64,000 nucleotides of DNA from Azorinus chamasolen (Eukaryota > Mollusca > Bivalvia > Cardiida > Solecurtidae): contig OY755241.1 of NCBI GenBank assembly GCA_963576725.1, positions 80,790,153-80,854,152 of the forward strand, read 5' to 3'. Shown here one piece after another: positions 54,655 to 62,799 of the stretch. How positions within the stretch are numbered: position 1 is the first letter of the stretch; each line of letters starts with the position of its first letter. The notes beneath the pieces are model-generated. The model was not told where the DNA came from, did no database searches, and worked only from the letters and a program-made list of their open reading frames with translations. The translations under genes were made by a program, and so were the position numbers.

Positions 54655-55280
54655 TCATCAATGGGTATTCTCGGTTGACTTCAACAATTTGGTTTGATAT
54701 AAAACACAGCTTTACGGGTAAAGTGTTTGTCTCAAAATGAGAATGATCTGTAAATTATCATCCAATGAAACATCATGCAGCAACCTAGGCATTCGAATGA
54801 TACAAATATGGAATCTAAATGTTCAACTTAATTGTGAACTTGGCAGTTTGAGAAGCAATACAATTCTTAGGGTAATGTTTCTGACTCAGTAATGACAGGT
54901 CATTATCCATAAAATACCATTCACACCATACAGCAACCTATGTATTCGTAATGATAGACTTCGGATCTCGTTTGTGAACTCAGGATTTCGCCGACTGTAC
55001 AATAAATAGAATGAACCTAGGATTTCAATAGAAATATGTGTTCACGAATGAGATCCTAGATGTTCAACTTAATTGTGTACTTTGTGTTTTGAGAAGCTAA
55101 ATTTCTTTGTGAGAATCCATCTTCTAATTCCCTGTTTTGTATCTACAATCTGTGGGACGAACAGTGATGATCTTTGTAGAGTGTTTGGGTCAAGATGCTT
55201 TTAAGATAACACATTAACCTTTTCAAACTTGCGTTTTCAGACTGGAACAGCCGAACAGTGTTTAACTATAGAATGCAGAT
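54655..55280. other. Intron 3 sequence, no gene
   Basis: A locally repeated sentence (TTCAACTTAATTGTGAACTT at 54820 and TTCAACTTAATTGTGTACTT at 55068, with GAGAAGCAATA / GAGAAGCTAAA) indicates an old 250-bp duplication. Nothing else recognised. Confidence 0.35.
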
Positions 55281-55289
55281 ACTAATCAG

Positions 55290-55450
55290 GGGGTTTCTTA
55301 AATCGCAATTTCTCCACTAAACCCTACGTTATGACCACTCTTTAGAATCGTCTCACAGAGACGATTCTAAAGAGTGGTCACAACATAGGGTTTAGTTGAG
55401 AAATAAAGAAGTTATTCTTGAAAATATTTTAATTTACGCATCTTATCTGC
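55290..55450. mobile_element. MITE family G
   Basis: TTTCTCCACTAAACCCTACG, a perfect hairpin GACCACTCTTTAGAATCGTC / GACGATTCTAAAGAGTGGTC, then GGGTTTAGTTGAGAAATAAAG and right end AATTTACGCATCTTATCT. The left outer end is missing. Confidence 0.7.
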
Positions 55451-55589
55451 ACGTCTGATACATGAACAAAAACATGTTGCTGCTGTCTTGTTTATACCAT
55501 AACCAGTTCAACCCTGCATTATAAGGGTTGAACAGCCAATCAATATTTAACAATAGAATCAAATCAGTGTGAAATACTTAAACTTGCTA

Positions 55590-55684
55590 GAGAACGCTAA
55601 ATAGCAAACAGCTCAGACCCTGGTCAGAGCGCTTCTCTAGAAGCCCTCTGACAGTTTACGCATGCCCCGGATTGAAAGGGTTAA
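55590..55684. repeat. Family A core and right end
   Basis: GCAAACAGCTCAGACCCTGG / CAGAGCGCTTCTCTAGAAGC, ending CCGGATTGAAAGGGTTAA. Confidence 0.5.
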
Positions 55685-55746
55685 ATAATGCAATTACTAC
55701 TTTGAAGCTTAACCCTGATAACAACTTGCTGTGTAACCACCAGCAC

Positions 55747-55833
55747 TAGATCGAAAATAACTATAGTTCTATTAATAACACCTATTACATTATGTACATG
55801 TGTTATAAATAGAACTATAGTCGTTTTCGATCT
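55747..55833. mobile_element. Short fold-back element beside exon 3
   Basis: CTAGATCGAAAATAACTATAG and CTATAGTCGTTTTCGATCTAG form inverted arms of about 30 bp, continuing through GTTCTATTA / AATAGAAC around a TACATTATGTACATGTG loop. It ends 22 bp from the exon 3 donor (55856). A family of its own in this window. Confidence 0.6.
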
Positions 55834-55855
55834 AGTTCCAGTGACAGTAACGTAC

Positions 55856-55980
55856 CAGTCACTCTTATGTAGAACTGACATGTGCCCACATTTTTCGCGC
55901 TGTCCTTTGCGCTGTATTTGATCCAGTGTATGCCTTCGCTGAACAGGTAACCCGAAGGTAGACCTCTCGACAATGTCGGA
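55856..55980 (-). CDS. Exon 3: second half of HYR domain 1
   Basis: A 125-nt exon entering in phase 2 (AG at 55982-55981) and leaving in phase 1 (donor GTACGT). It encodes PTLSRGLPSGYLFSEG, then HWIKYSAKD and GTCQFYIRV. This matches the C-terminal half of an HYR (hyalin repeat) domain: a Gly/Ser-rich loop, a V-x-Y-x-A-x-D strand, and the closing Cys on the last beta strand. It pairs exactly with exon 2. A palindromic MITE (55747-55833) ends 22 nt beyond the donor. Confidence 0.75.
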
Positions 55981-56039
55981 CTACGACAAAACGAAACAAA
56001 CATATCTGTCAGCATCTGCTTACAGAAAAACATCAATAC

Positions 56040-56470
56040 ATTAATAACTAAAGTGAAGTTTGTATCTGGGCCTAAACCTTTAACCTATTTGCACCCAGTG
56101 GATACTTCCATGTGTATATAAATTTGTAATGGATTAGTTCATGTTTTATCGAAGGGGTACATGGCCTAAATTTTCAATTTCGTTTTGTTTTATATTGATA
56201 TTTCTATCAACAAACAGTATAGACTCTGATCAGACGCCGCATTATGCGGCGTCTGATCAGAGTCTACACTGTTTGCATACGTCCCATATATGGGATCGTG
56301 GGAGCAAATGGATTACCCTGACAAGTGTGACCTGACTGTCATTTGCAAACAGTTTGGATTCAGATGAGACGCATAGTTACTCATCATTGTTTAAGCCGTT
56401 TGCATTCCCACAAAGTTTCTCAAAAACTTACAAAACTCTTAAAGTAAATGAAAATTGCAAGAGATTAGAG
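56040..56470. repeat. A/F-type hairpins
   Basis: 56209-56280: perfect fold-back CAAACAGTATAGACTCTGATC, apex GACGCCGCATTATGCGGCGTC. 56340-56405: F-type CAAACAGTTTGGATTCAGATG. No gene between exon 2 and exon 3 here. Confidence 0.55.
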
Positions 56471-56471
56471 T

Positions 56472-56700
56472 TTAACCCATTCCCTGATATTGACGACTTT
56501 TGACGACTCTGTATAAGTCACTTTGTGAAACCATTGTGATAAATAGAGCATTTGCTCCTATAGGAGCAAATGCTCTATTTATCACAATTGTTTCAAACTA
56601 CAAAATTCTAAAATATTCCCTTTCTCTAGTTAATGCTCCTTTTCGGTAGATTTATTCAAAGTCGTTGGATCTAAAAATAGCATATGAGGTAATAGGTTAA
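56472..56700. mobile_element. MITE family B, complete, reverse orientation
   Basis: TTAA at 56472-56475 and 56697-56700; CCCATTCCCTGATATTGACG start, ATGAGGTAATAGG end; perfect core with apex TTTGCTCCTATAGGAGCAAA. Confidence 0.8.
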
Positions 56701-56794
56701 GGAAAACTAGATGTCAAGAGAGATATTAACCTGATTAAGAAGCAACTAGTTTATAATGTCGTCTATTATTAGCCCAAATATTACATCAGTAGCT

Positions 56795-57010
56795 ATTTTT
56801 AGATCCTTTACCTCATAGGCAATATTTATACTTAACCACATAATAAAACTATTGAAAAGCAGCATTCACTAGAGAAAAGGAAAATAGTTTTAAACCATTG
56901 CGATAAATAGAGCACTTGCCTCAAAGGAGCAAATTGATGCTTTATTTATCACACTGATTTCAAAAACGAGACTTTTACGCCAGCGTCAATATGAGGGAAG
57001 GGATTCAATG
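56795..57010. mobile_element. MITE family B, degraded
   Basis: AGATCCTTTACCTCATAGGC, CACTAGAGAAAAGGAAAATAG, core ACCATTGCGATAAATAGAGC with a mismatched apex, end AATATGAGGGAAGGGATT. Confidence 0.6.
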
Positions 57011-57079
57011 GCCGATTCAAAGAGATTCGGCTGCATAATAAATGAAATAATGATATATTGTAGATTCACATCAATATAA

Positions 57080-57330
57080 TTCAATCAGCAAACAGAGCAA
57101 ATCCAGGGTCCATGCTTATAAAGCTTTTTAGTTGAGCCTGAGTTCGTTCTCAAGCTTTTGATTGGTCAGATTTGAGTTCTCAAGCTTTTGATTGGTCAGA
57201 TTTGAGCCAAAGGCTCAAATCAGACCAATCAAAAACTTGAGAACGAACTCAGACTCAACTAAAAGTTGTATAAGTATTGACCCTGATCTTACAATAGCCG
57301 TATGGCAATGGTCTGCTCTGACTGCCTATG
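57080..57330. mobile_element. MITE family C nested in a family A core
   Basis: GCAAACAGAGCAAATCCAGGG opens an A core; at GGGTCCATGCTTATAAAG the C element starts and runs to TATAAGTATTGACCC, after which GATCTTACAATAG and GTCTGCTCTGACTGCC close the A core. One C arm (GATTGGTCAGATTTGAG) is duplicated. Confidence 0.65.
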
Positions 57331-57496
57331 GAAGCATATAGATCAGAATTTTACAGTTTATGTCATGGCCAATCATCCGTGTGTTGTGTTCATATATCAC
57401 GAAATGGAGTACAGAATTAATACATACATTATTTTATAGATACATTGAAGTAAATATTTGAGTGCCCGCTTCCGAGGCATTTTCTATAGATACAGT

Positions 57497-57702
57497 AAAA
57501 CCTCTCTTAACCGGAATTCTAGTAGACAAGAATTTAGACACTTATAGGCAGGTGGCTGCTTAATGCAGGGTGAAAGTCATGCAGAATTCTCCTCTAGGAG
57601 CTTTCTGCATGACTTTCACCCTGCATTAAGCTGCCACCTGTCTCCATGACCGATATTCATACTAAATTTAATGGCCGGTTAAGAGAGGTTTTACTGTATA
57701 TG
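57497..57702. mobile_element. Palindromic MITE family E, complete
   Basis: Ends TACAGTAAAACCTCTCTTAAC and GTTAAGAGAGGTTTTACTGTA; core GGCAGGTGGCTGCTTAATGC and its inverse with arm GGGTGAAAGTCATGCAGAA and apex CTCCTCTAGGAG. Confidence 0.85.
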
Positions 57703-57916
57703 AAACAAGTTACAATCAAACTTGGTCACATTGTCGGGGTTGTCTTCTACTTATTTGTAAATTATGTAGGCCACGAACGATAGCAAATTAGAGTCCATCT
57801 CAATATTTCTAAGGCTGGTGCTATTTATTTTACATAGACGGACGAACGGACAAATAAATATTACCCCTCTCATTTTATTTATAGATGCATAGACCATTAA
57901 GTTTCGAGCAACAGAT

Positions 57917-58076
57917 ATATGTAAAGGTGCGTATTCAAATTCTAAAATCGTCCTTTTTCCATCAAATCCTATGTCGTGATTCGAAGAGGCGATTCTAAAA
58001 TGTGAGCACAACATAGGGTTAGATTGAATAAAGAAGTTATTCTTGAAAATGTTTTTATTTACGCTTCTTCTCTGGA
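57917..58076. mobile_element. MITE family G abutting exon 2
   Basis: Ends AGATATATGTAAAGGTGCG and TATTTACGCTTCTTCTCTGG; core CCATCAAATCCTATGTCG ... CAACATAGGGTTAGATTG. The right end lies 16 bp from the exon 2 donor, and the exon's open frame reads on into it. Confidence 0.65.
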
Positions 58077-58091
58077 CCTCTAAACACATAC

Positions 58092-58312
58092 GTTATTGGG
58101 CCGTCTCGGTTGTCATTAGCCGTTGGGATTGGGTATGTAATCTTCGCGTTCACTTGGAAAGGGTCCGCGATTTGGTTGATGTTTGGTGGACATGTCACCA
58201 CGGGCGGTGTTCGGTCACGAGGGGGACACCTTCTTCGACCACATGCATCGTCCCCTGGGACAGCACAAAGCGCGATGAATACAACACCAGGTATAATGTG
58301 CTTCATTTTCAT
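58092..58312 (-). CDS. Exon 2: signal peptide and first half of HYR domain 1
   Basis: The acceptor follows a pyrimidine tract (TTTCCCTGTACTTGCAG, AG at 58336-58335), then 22 nt of UTR and ATG. The start MKMKH is chosen because it gives a Lys-rich n-region and a hydrophobic core (IIPGVVFIALCAVPG), a good secretion signal; the upstream in-frame Met lies in intron. A Cys/Arg-rich stretch follows, then TPPVVTCPPNI, the standard HYR opening, and a DNRDGPIT turn. The donor is GTATGT at 58091-58086 in phase 2, so the joined sequence reads GPIT-PTLSRG, typical of HYR. The open frame continues past the donor into a MITE, which is why a longer frame is visible. The half-domain is completed by the next exon. 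Confidence 0.78.
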
Positions 58313-58334
58313 GGTTGAATCGGACGTGAAGTAG

Positions 58335-58735
58335 CTGCAAGTACAGGGAAAGCTATAACACAATTGAAGAGCATCCGGGTCTATCAAGTTTGCAGTCGCG
58401 TGAAAAGGCGTTTATATGAAGGAAATGGTTATAAAACAAACTACACGTTTGTTTCATTTAACAACCTGTTATTATCCGTTAATCAGTTCCCTGTTCTATG
58501 TTGGTTTATTTTTCAAATATTAATACCTACTGAATATTCAAGAAGATAAAAGTTATAATGAAATAAGGAAGGTTGGATATTGTAGCCATTTTAGAAACTA
58601 GAGAACCAGATCTATCAAATTCTATTAACAAACAGAGCAGACCCTGATCAGATGGCTCCTCTAGGAGCCATCTGATCTGGATCTACTCTGTTTGCAAATG
58701 TGTGAAAACACGTTTATATGACGGAAAGGGTTATA
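58335..58735. mobile_element. Family A pieces around the exon 2 acceptor, one near-complete copy
   Basis: 58365-58440 is an A right end (GTTTGCAGTCGCGTGAAAAG, GAAGGAAATGG). 58620-58735 has the perfect core CAAACAGAGCAGACCCTGATC, apex GGCTCCTCTAGGAGCC, and end GACGGAAAGGGTTA. Confidence 0.6.
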
Positions 58736-58861
58736 CAAATTGTCTTCAACTATTTACTCAATTAATAGAATGCAATCATAAACAATAATTAGATGTTTAT
58801 ACAGGTAAATGAACAGAGGACATTTTGACGCTGACAGAGGTTAAAGAATCATATAAAGAAA

Positions 58862-59055
58862 ACACCCGCTAATGCGACCACCTTAGAATGGTATAATTAT
58901 GTGTGCTAGATGCAGGTGGTTGCTTAACGCAGGACAAAAGTAATGCAGAAAGCTCCTAGACTGCATTACTTTTTGTCCTGCATTAAACAAACACCTGCTT
59001 ATAAAGACACCCATGTTTATTCATTAAGTGGACGCATTAGAGGGGTTCTACTGTA
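58862..59055. mobile_element. Palindromic MITE family E, variant ends
   Basis: ACACCCGCTAATGCGACCACC and GTGGACGCATTAGAGGGG-TTC ends; core GCAGGTGGTTGCTTAACGC, apex deleted asymmetrically (AAAGCTCCTAGACTGC). Confidence 0.65.
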
Positions 59056-59064
59056 TTTATATTG

Positions 59065-59345
59065 TCATAAGCAAACGGATCAGACTCTGATCAGACGGCT
59101 CCTTTAGAAGCCGTCTGATCTGGTTCTTCACTGTTTGCACAAGCGTAGAAAAACGTATTTATGAAATAAAGGGTCAACTCTTCGCACGCTAGCTAGCGGT
59201 GAAATCAAGCAATTTTTCGCAAACAGTTTGGATCCAGATGAGGCCAAAGTAAACGATTTGGGCAATGTGTCAAACAGCTTTGATCTTAATGAGACACCGC
59301 TTGCATATGCAGCGTCTCATTTTGGATCCAGACTCTTTGACACTG
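59065..59345. repeat. Family A core followed by a double F hairpin
   Basis: 59075-59140: GCAAACGGATCAGACTCTG with GGCTCCTTTAGAAGCC apex. 59219-59345: GCAAACAGTTTGGATCCAG, TGTCAAACAGCTTTGATC, GCTTGCATATGCAGC apex and TTGGATCCAGACTCTTTGAC: two nested fold-backs. Confidence 0.55.
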
Positions 59346-59407
59346 TGATCATAGATTTGCAAACCAATGAGAGAACAATTATATTAAGAATTGACCTATT
59401 CGCAATA

Positions 59408-59615
59408 CAGTATAACCTCTCTTAACCGGAATTCTAGTAGATAAGAATTTAGATACTTTTAGGCAGGTGGCTGCTTAATGCAGGGTGAAAGTCATGCAGA
59501 AAGCTCCTCTAGGAGCTTTCTGCATGATGTTCACCCTGCATTAAGCAGTCACCTGTCTACAAGACCGATATTGATACTAAATTAAACTGCCGGTTAAGAG
59601 AGGTTTTACTGTAGT
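59408..59615. mobile_element. Palindromic MITE family E, complete
   Basis: Near-identical to the 57497 copy: ends ACAGTATAACCTCTCTTAACC / GGTTAAGAGAGGTTTTACTG, same core and apex, and the same GGAATTCTAGTAG interior. Confidence 0.85.
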
Positions 59616-59667
59616 TACAGACGAAAAATGAGTTACGAAACACCTGTTTTAAAAGGTAAGTGATTGC

Positions 59668-59917
59668 TTAACCATTTTCTTCATATAAACGTGTGTTCAC
59701 GCATTTGCAAACAGAGAGGATCCAGATCAGACGGCTCCAATAGGAGTCGTTTGATCAGGGTCTGCTTTACTTGTTAATGGGATTTGAAATATCTGTATCT
59801 TTAATTTCTAAATTGACAGCAATTTCACACTTTCCATATTTTGTTATAACTATTTTGTCCGTAAATAATCAGTAGGTATTGAAATTTGGAATAAACAAAG
59901 AAAAGGGAAAGGGTTAA
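59668..59917. mobile_element. MITE family A, complete
   Basis: TTAA at 59668-59671 and 59914-59917; ACCATTTTCTTCATATAAAC start, AAAAGGGAAAGGG end; core GCAAACAGAGAGGATCCAG with apex CTCCAATAGGAG; tail CAGTAGGTATTGAAATTTGG as in the 9174 copy. Confidence 0.75.
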
Positions 59918-60147
59918 CGCAAAACGAATGCGATACAAAATACTCCGTACAATAATTAAATTTATATCCGTGGTATCTTTTCTATACTGTGTTCATGTTT
60001 GTAAAATACAGGGAGAATAAAAAAATAAACAATGAAAACTGAAAATATAGTATTTTCAGTCAGCAATACATACAAGCTAAAGAGTTAAATGTAAGCAGAC
60101 AATACGGACTTTTAAGCAGACATTAGAATAAAAAGTCAAACACTTAC

Positions 60148-60235
60148 CTCTGAAGTTCCCGTCAAGATGTTCAGTCCATTTCTTCTCAATCCCAACATGC
60201 GAACTGAATTTGCATAGCTGTCAGTCATTGAATAA
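60148..60235 (-). other. 5' UTR exon 1 of the SVEP1-like gene
   Basis: On the minus strand the sequence ends in TCAGAG followed by a strong donor GTAAGTG (GT at 60147-60146). The next acceptor downstream is 58336-58335, 22 nt before the signal-peptide ATG. The 5' limit is inferred from the NRF1-type motif just upstream. An ATG at 60228-60226 opens an upstream frame that reads through the splice junction and runs past the main start in another frame, so it would act as an overlapping uORF if the transcript starts upstream of it. Confidence 0.55.
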
Positions 60236-60236
60236 A

Positions 60237-60246
60237 CGCATGCGCA
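60237..60246 (-). promoter_or_regulatory. NRF1-type promoter motif
   Basis: The minus strand reads TGCGCATGCG, the palindromic core bound by NRF1 at many animal TATA-less promoters. It sits immediately upstream of the inferred first exon, and no TATA box is obvious at the expected spacing. It could also be a chance CpG palindrome. Confidence 0.4.
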
Positions 60247-60352
60247 CTATACTAGGAAGTAAACAATATTCCCATTGGTCCGAAGCTGCAATGAGTAAGT
60301 ATCGATTGCGTACAGTGGCACTGGGGGTGGCTTTAAACCTTTGAACACTTAC

Positions 60353-60502
60353 CAAAGAATTTATCTTCTTCAGTTCTTTAATTAACATGACATATTCCTT
60401 ATCTTGAAACCGTGTCAAGGTGAACTGAAAGACAGACTGGGTATTATCCGGCGTCTGACCCAAGCTGTTCGTAAATGTAATCAAGGGTTTCCGTAGAAGG
60501 AA
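60353..60502 (-). CDS. Candidate exon upstream of the NRF1 motif
   Basis: A pyrimidine-rich acceptor (TTTCCTTGTCCGCTTAG) opens 50 codons without stop, reading TPDNTQSVFQFTLTRF, then QDKEYVMLIKELKKINSL, up to a strong donor TTG/GTAAGTG. It is bounded by plausible splice sites on both sides and lies on the same strand as the SVEP1-like gene, about 100 bp upstream of its proposed promoter. I do not recognise the peptide. It may belong to an upstream gene, be an alternative 5' exon, or be chance. Confidence 0.28.
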
Positions 60503-60625
60503 CTAAGCGGACAAGGAAATACCCCATCAATTTGAAGTAGTCGCAATATATATCTAATCCTTGCCCTCTTCTATGAGTATTTCAATTGTCAATACCTACT
60601 GAATATTCATGGCCAAAATAGTTAC

Positions 60626-60975
60626 AGTGCTCCCTCTCTACAACGACACCCTTTGGGATACGATGATTGTATGTGTTGTTCAGAGGGAGTTGTTATAGGG
60701 AGGGAAAATCAAACATAATTAGTTTGTTTGCTGATTTCCAGATAAGGTTATTTCGAAAACTAAAACCGTTATGCCTCAATCAGACCCTTTGTTGTGACCA
60801 CTCTTTAGAATCGTCACAAAGTGACGATTCTAAAGAGTGGTCACAACAGGCATATATAAAATACGATGGAAAAAAGTTGTTTCTGGAGCCTTGTTGTTTC
60901 GGAAACAGTGACGTGCATTGTTGTAAGGAGGGAATCGTTATCGGGAGGGCCGTTGTAGGAGGGAGCACTGTATAA
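60626..60975. mobile_element. MITE family H, complete, with family G-type hairpin
   Basis: Inverted ends ACAGTGCTCCCTCTCTACAAC and CGTTGTAGGAGGGAGCACTGT, with sub-terminal repeats GGGAGTTGTTATAGGGAGG / GGAGGGAATCGTTATCGGG. The centre is the perfect hairpin GACCACTCTTTAGAATCGTC (apex CACAAAGTG), the same as in family G. Confidence 0.78.
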
Positions 60976-61129
60976 TGAAAGAGCGTTATGTTCATAGGTC
61001 ATTACCAACATTCTACTAATAAACTGTCATTATGTTATTATTTATTATATGAATATTCAACAGGGATCAATGTTTTAGTTTTGACACTTAATGTTTGATC
61101 GTTTGACGAAACTCTTTAAACCCATTACG

Positions 61130-61275
61130 TCATAGGCTATTTTTAGATTTTTTGCTTTGACATAAAGTATAGATTCAATCTATATCATTTCACAGACAAT
61201 GGAGCAGATCCTGTAGGACCGTCTGATCTATGTCGTCTCTGTTTGCAGAGCGTCTATGTGAGGGACATGGTTAAC
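61130..61275. repeat. Family A/B remnant
   Basis: CCATTACGTCATAGGC start of B joined to an A core AATGGAGCAGATCCTGTAGG / CGTCTGATCTATGTCGTCTC, end GAGGGACATGGTTAA. Confidence 0.45.
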
Positions 61276-61287
61276 ATCAAGGATTAT

Positions 61288-61430
61288 AAATGGGTCCATA
61301 CTTATAAAGCTTTTTAGTTGAGTCTGAGTTCGTTCTCAAACTTTTGAGCCAAAGGCTCAAATCTGACCAGTCAAAATCTTGAGAACGAACTCAGACTCAA
61401 CTAAAAGTTTTATAAGCATGGACCCTAGTG
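61288..61430. mobile_element. MITE family C, complete
   Basis: Inverted ends GGGTCCATACTTATAAAG and TTTTATAAGCATGGACCC, arms AGTTGAGTCTGAGTTCG / CGAACTCAGACTCAACT, centre TTTGAGCCAAAGGCTCAAA. Confidence 0.8.
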
Positions 61431-61537
61431 ATGACCGTGACCGACATGTTGTAACAAGAGAAGATGCAGTGTAACCCATCGTCTCATCAGGATCCAAACT
61501 GAATGACATTCTGATATTGATTGAATAAAAATATGTA

Positions 61538-61690
61538 TACAGTAAAATCCCTTAAGCCGGAATTTTAATGAAGAATTATTTAAATATTTTAAGGCAGGTA
61601 GCTGCTTAACCCATTCCCTGATATTGACGACTTTTGACGACTCTGTAAAAGTCACTTTGTGAAACCATTGTGATAAATAGAGCATTTATT
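61538..61690. mobile_element. Family E left end interrupted by family B
   Basis: ACAGTAAAATCCCTTAAGCC end, AAGGCAGGTAGCTGC, then at the TTAA of the GCTTAATGC arm a B element begins (CCCATTCCCTGATATTGACG) and is itself truncated at AGAGCATTTATTACCC. Confidence 0.65.
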
Positions 61691-61779
61691 ACCCGTTAAT
61701 CTATATACTGTCATTATGAAATCAGCTATTTAATATTCATGGACATTATTTCTGACATGAATATACATGAGATTTCGGA

Positions 61780-61993
61780 TTAATCAATTCCCTAAAATTG
61801 AGGCCTTTTGACGCCTCTGTAAATTACACTTTTGGAAGCCGCTGTGGTCCACAAGAGCAAATGCTTTATTTATCACAATGGTTTCAAGACTGAAAAGTTC
61901 TAAATGTTTTCTTTTTCTCTAGTAAATGCTCCTTTTCTGTAGATTTATTCAAAGAGGTTGGGTCTAAAAATAGCCTATGAAGTAATGGATTAA
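61780..61993. mobile_element. MITE family B, reverse orientation, decayed core
   Basis: TTAA at 61780-61783 and 61990-61993; TCAATTCCCTAAAATTGAGG start, ATGAAGTAATGG end. The core has lost its left arm (GCTGTGGTCCACAAGAGC). Confidence 0.65.
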
Positions 61994-62239
61994 ACATTCC
62001 TCTTTAGAATGCTTATTAATGATTGACTGAGATAGACTGACTAGTTAGCTGGAGTTAAAAATAATAATTCCATGAAATCAAAACAAATTATTATGTCAGT
62101 ATGACCGCAAACGTTAATTGGAATTCCACTCAGCCTACTTGCATGTTATGTGACCGATATTCTCCTCTTTTGTGGAAGATATCCCCACGACGATTTCAAT
62201 CATTAACCAGTTATCCTCGATCTACAGACATTTGCAGTT

Positions 62240-62440
62240 ACAGAAAAAACTCTCTATAACGGCCAACGTGTTAATTAGTTGTTTTTACGACAGGTGGTTG
62301 CTTAAAGCAATGTGAAAGTAAAACAGAACGCTCCTACAGGAGCGTTCTGTTTTGCTTTCACCTAGATGTAAGCAGCCACCTGCCTTTAACTCAATATACT
62401 ATATGTAATTTAGTTGCCGTTATAGAGAGGTTTTATTGAA
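62240..62440. mobile_element. Palindromic MITE family E, complete
   Basis: Ends CAGAAAAAACTCTCTATAAC and GTTATAGAGAGGTTTTATTG; core GACAGGTGGTTGCTTAAAGC with arm GTGAAAGTAAAACAGAACG and perfect apex CGCTCCTACAGGAGCG. Closest to the 30927 copy. Confidence 0.8.
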
Positions 62441-62524
62441 CACGTTGCTTGTATCCAGATTAAAAGTCGCGTACCGTGGCATCTCATCAGGATCCAATCT
62501 ATTTGACACTCTGTAAATATTTTC

Positions 62525-62741
62525 TTAACCCTTCGCTTGCTGAATCTCCTTCTTTACCCATGCCTTGTTGTATAATTACATATATCTTCACTGTGTACAC
62601 GTATTTCGCTGTGAAATCACTGATGTGGTGTGAACTGGTTGCACAATCAACTTGTAAATAGTGCTGACTGATGAGACAGCTCCTGCAGGAGCTGTCTCAT
62701 CTGGGTATGTATATTGATGTGAATAGCAAGCGAAGGGTTAA
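62525..62741. mobile_element. MITE family D, complete
   Basis: TTAA at 62525-62528 and 62738-62741; CCCTTCGCTTGCTGAATCTC start, GAATAGCAAGCGAAGGG end; core apex CTCCTGCAGGAG; about 30 bp shorter than the 46569 copy. Confidence 0.8.
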
Positions 62742-62799
62742 AAGCTTGAAATAATCGCACACTGCAGTAAAAACAGACTTTAGTATTTACAGTGGAATA

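Larger units (their letters stand above)
4709..60235 (-). other. Gene model: secreted HYR/sushi protein, SVEP1-like (10 exons seen)
   Basis: Ten exons on the minus strand: 60148-about 60235 (5' UTR), 58092-58334, 55856-55980, 54455-54640, 48606-48800, 12341-12439, 9757-9906, 8339-8539, 6275-6484 and 4709-4863. All have AG acceptors and GT donors. Phases agree at each junction (2/2, then 1/1 throughout, last exon ending in phase 0), and the coding parts sum to 1542 nt, 514 codons, without a stop. Domain order is signal peptide, HYR, sushi, sushi, HYR, sushi, sushi, SVEP1-like Cys segment. HYR and sushi modules are extracellular adhesion or complement-type folds, so the product is probably secreted or bound to cell surface or matrix. 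Introns range from about 1 kb to 36 kb and are mostly transposons. The 3' end lies off the left edge. An unseen exon inside the 36-kb intron cannot be excluded. Confidence 0.8.

Noticed and set aside
57751..58089. 112-codon minus-strand frame next to exon 2.
   Set aside because: It lies mostly within a family G MITE and intron, on the donor side of exon 2, with no start or splice support.
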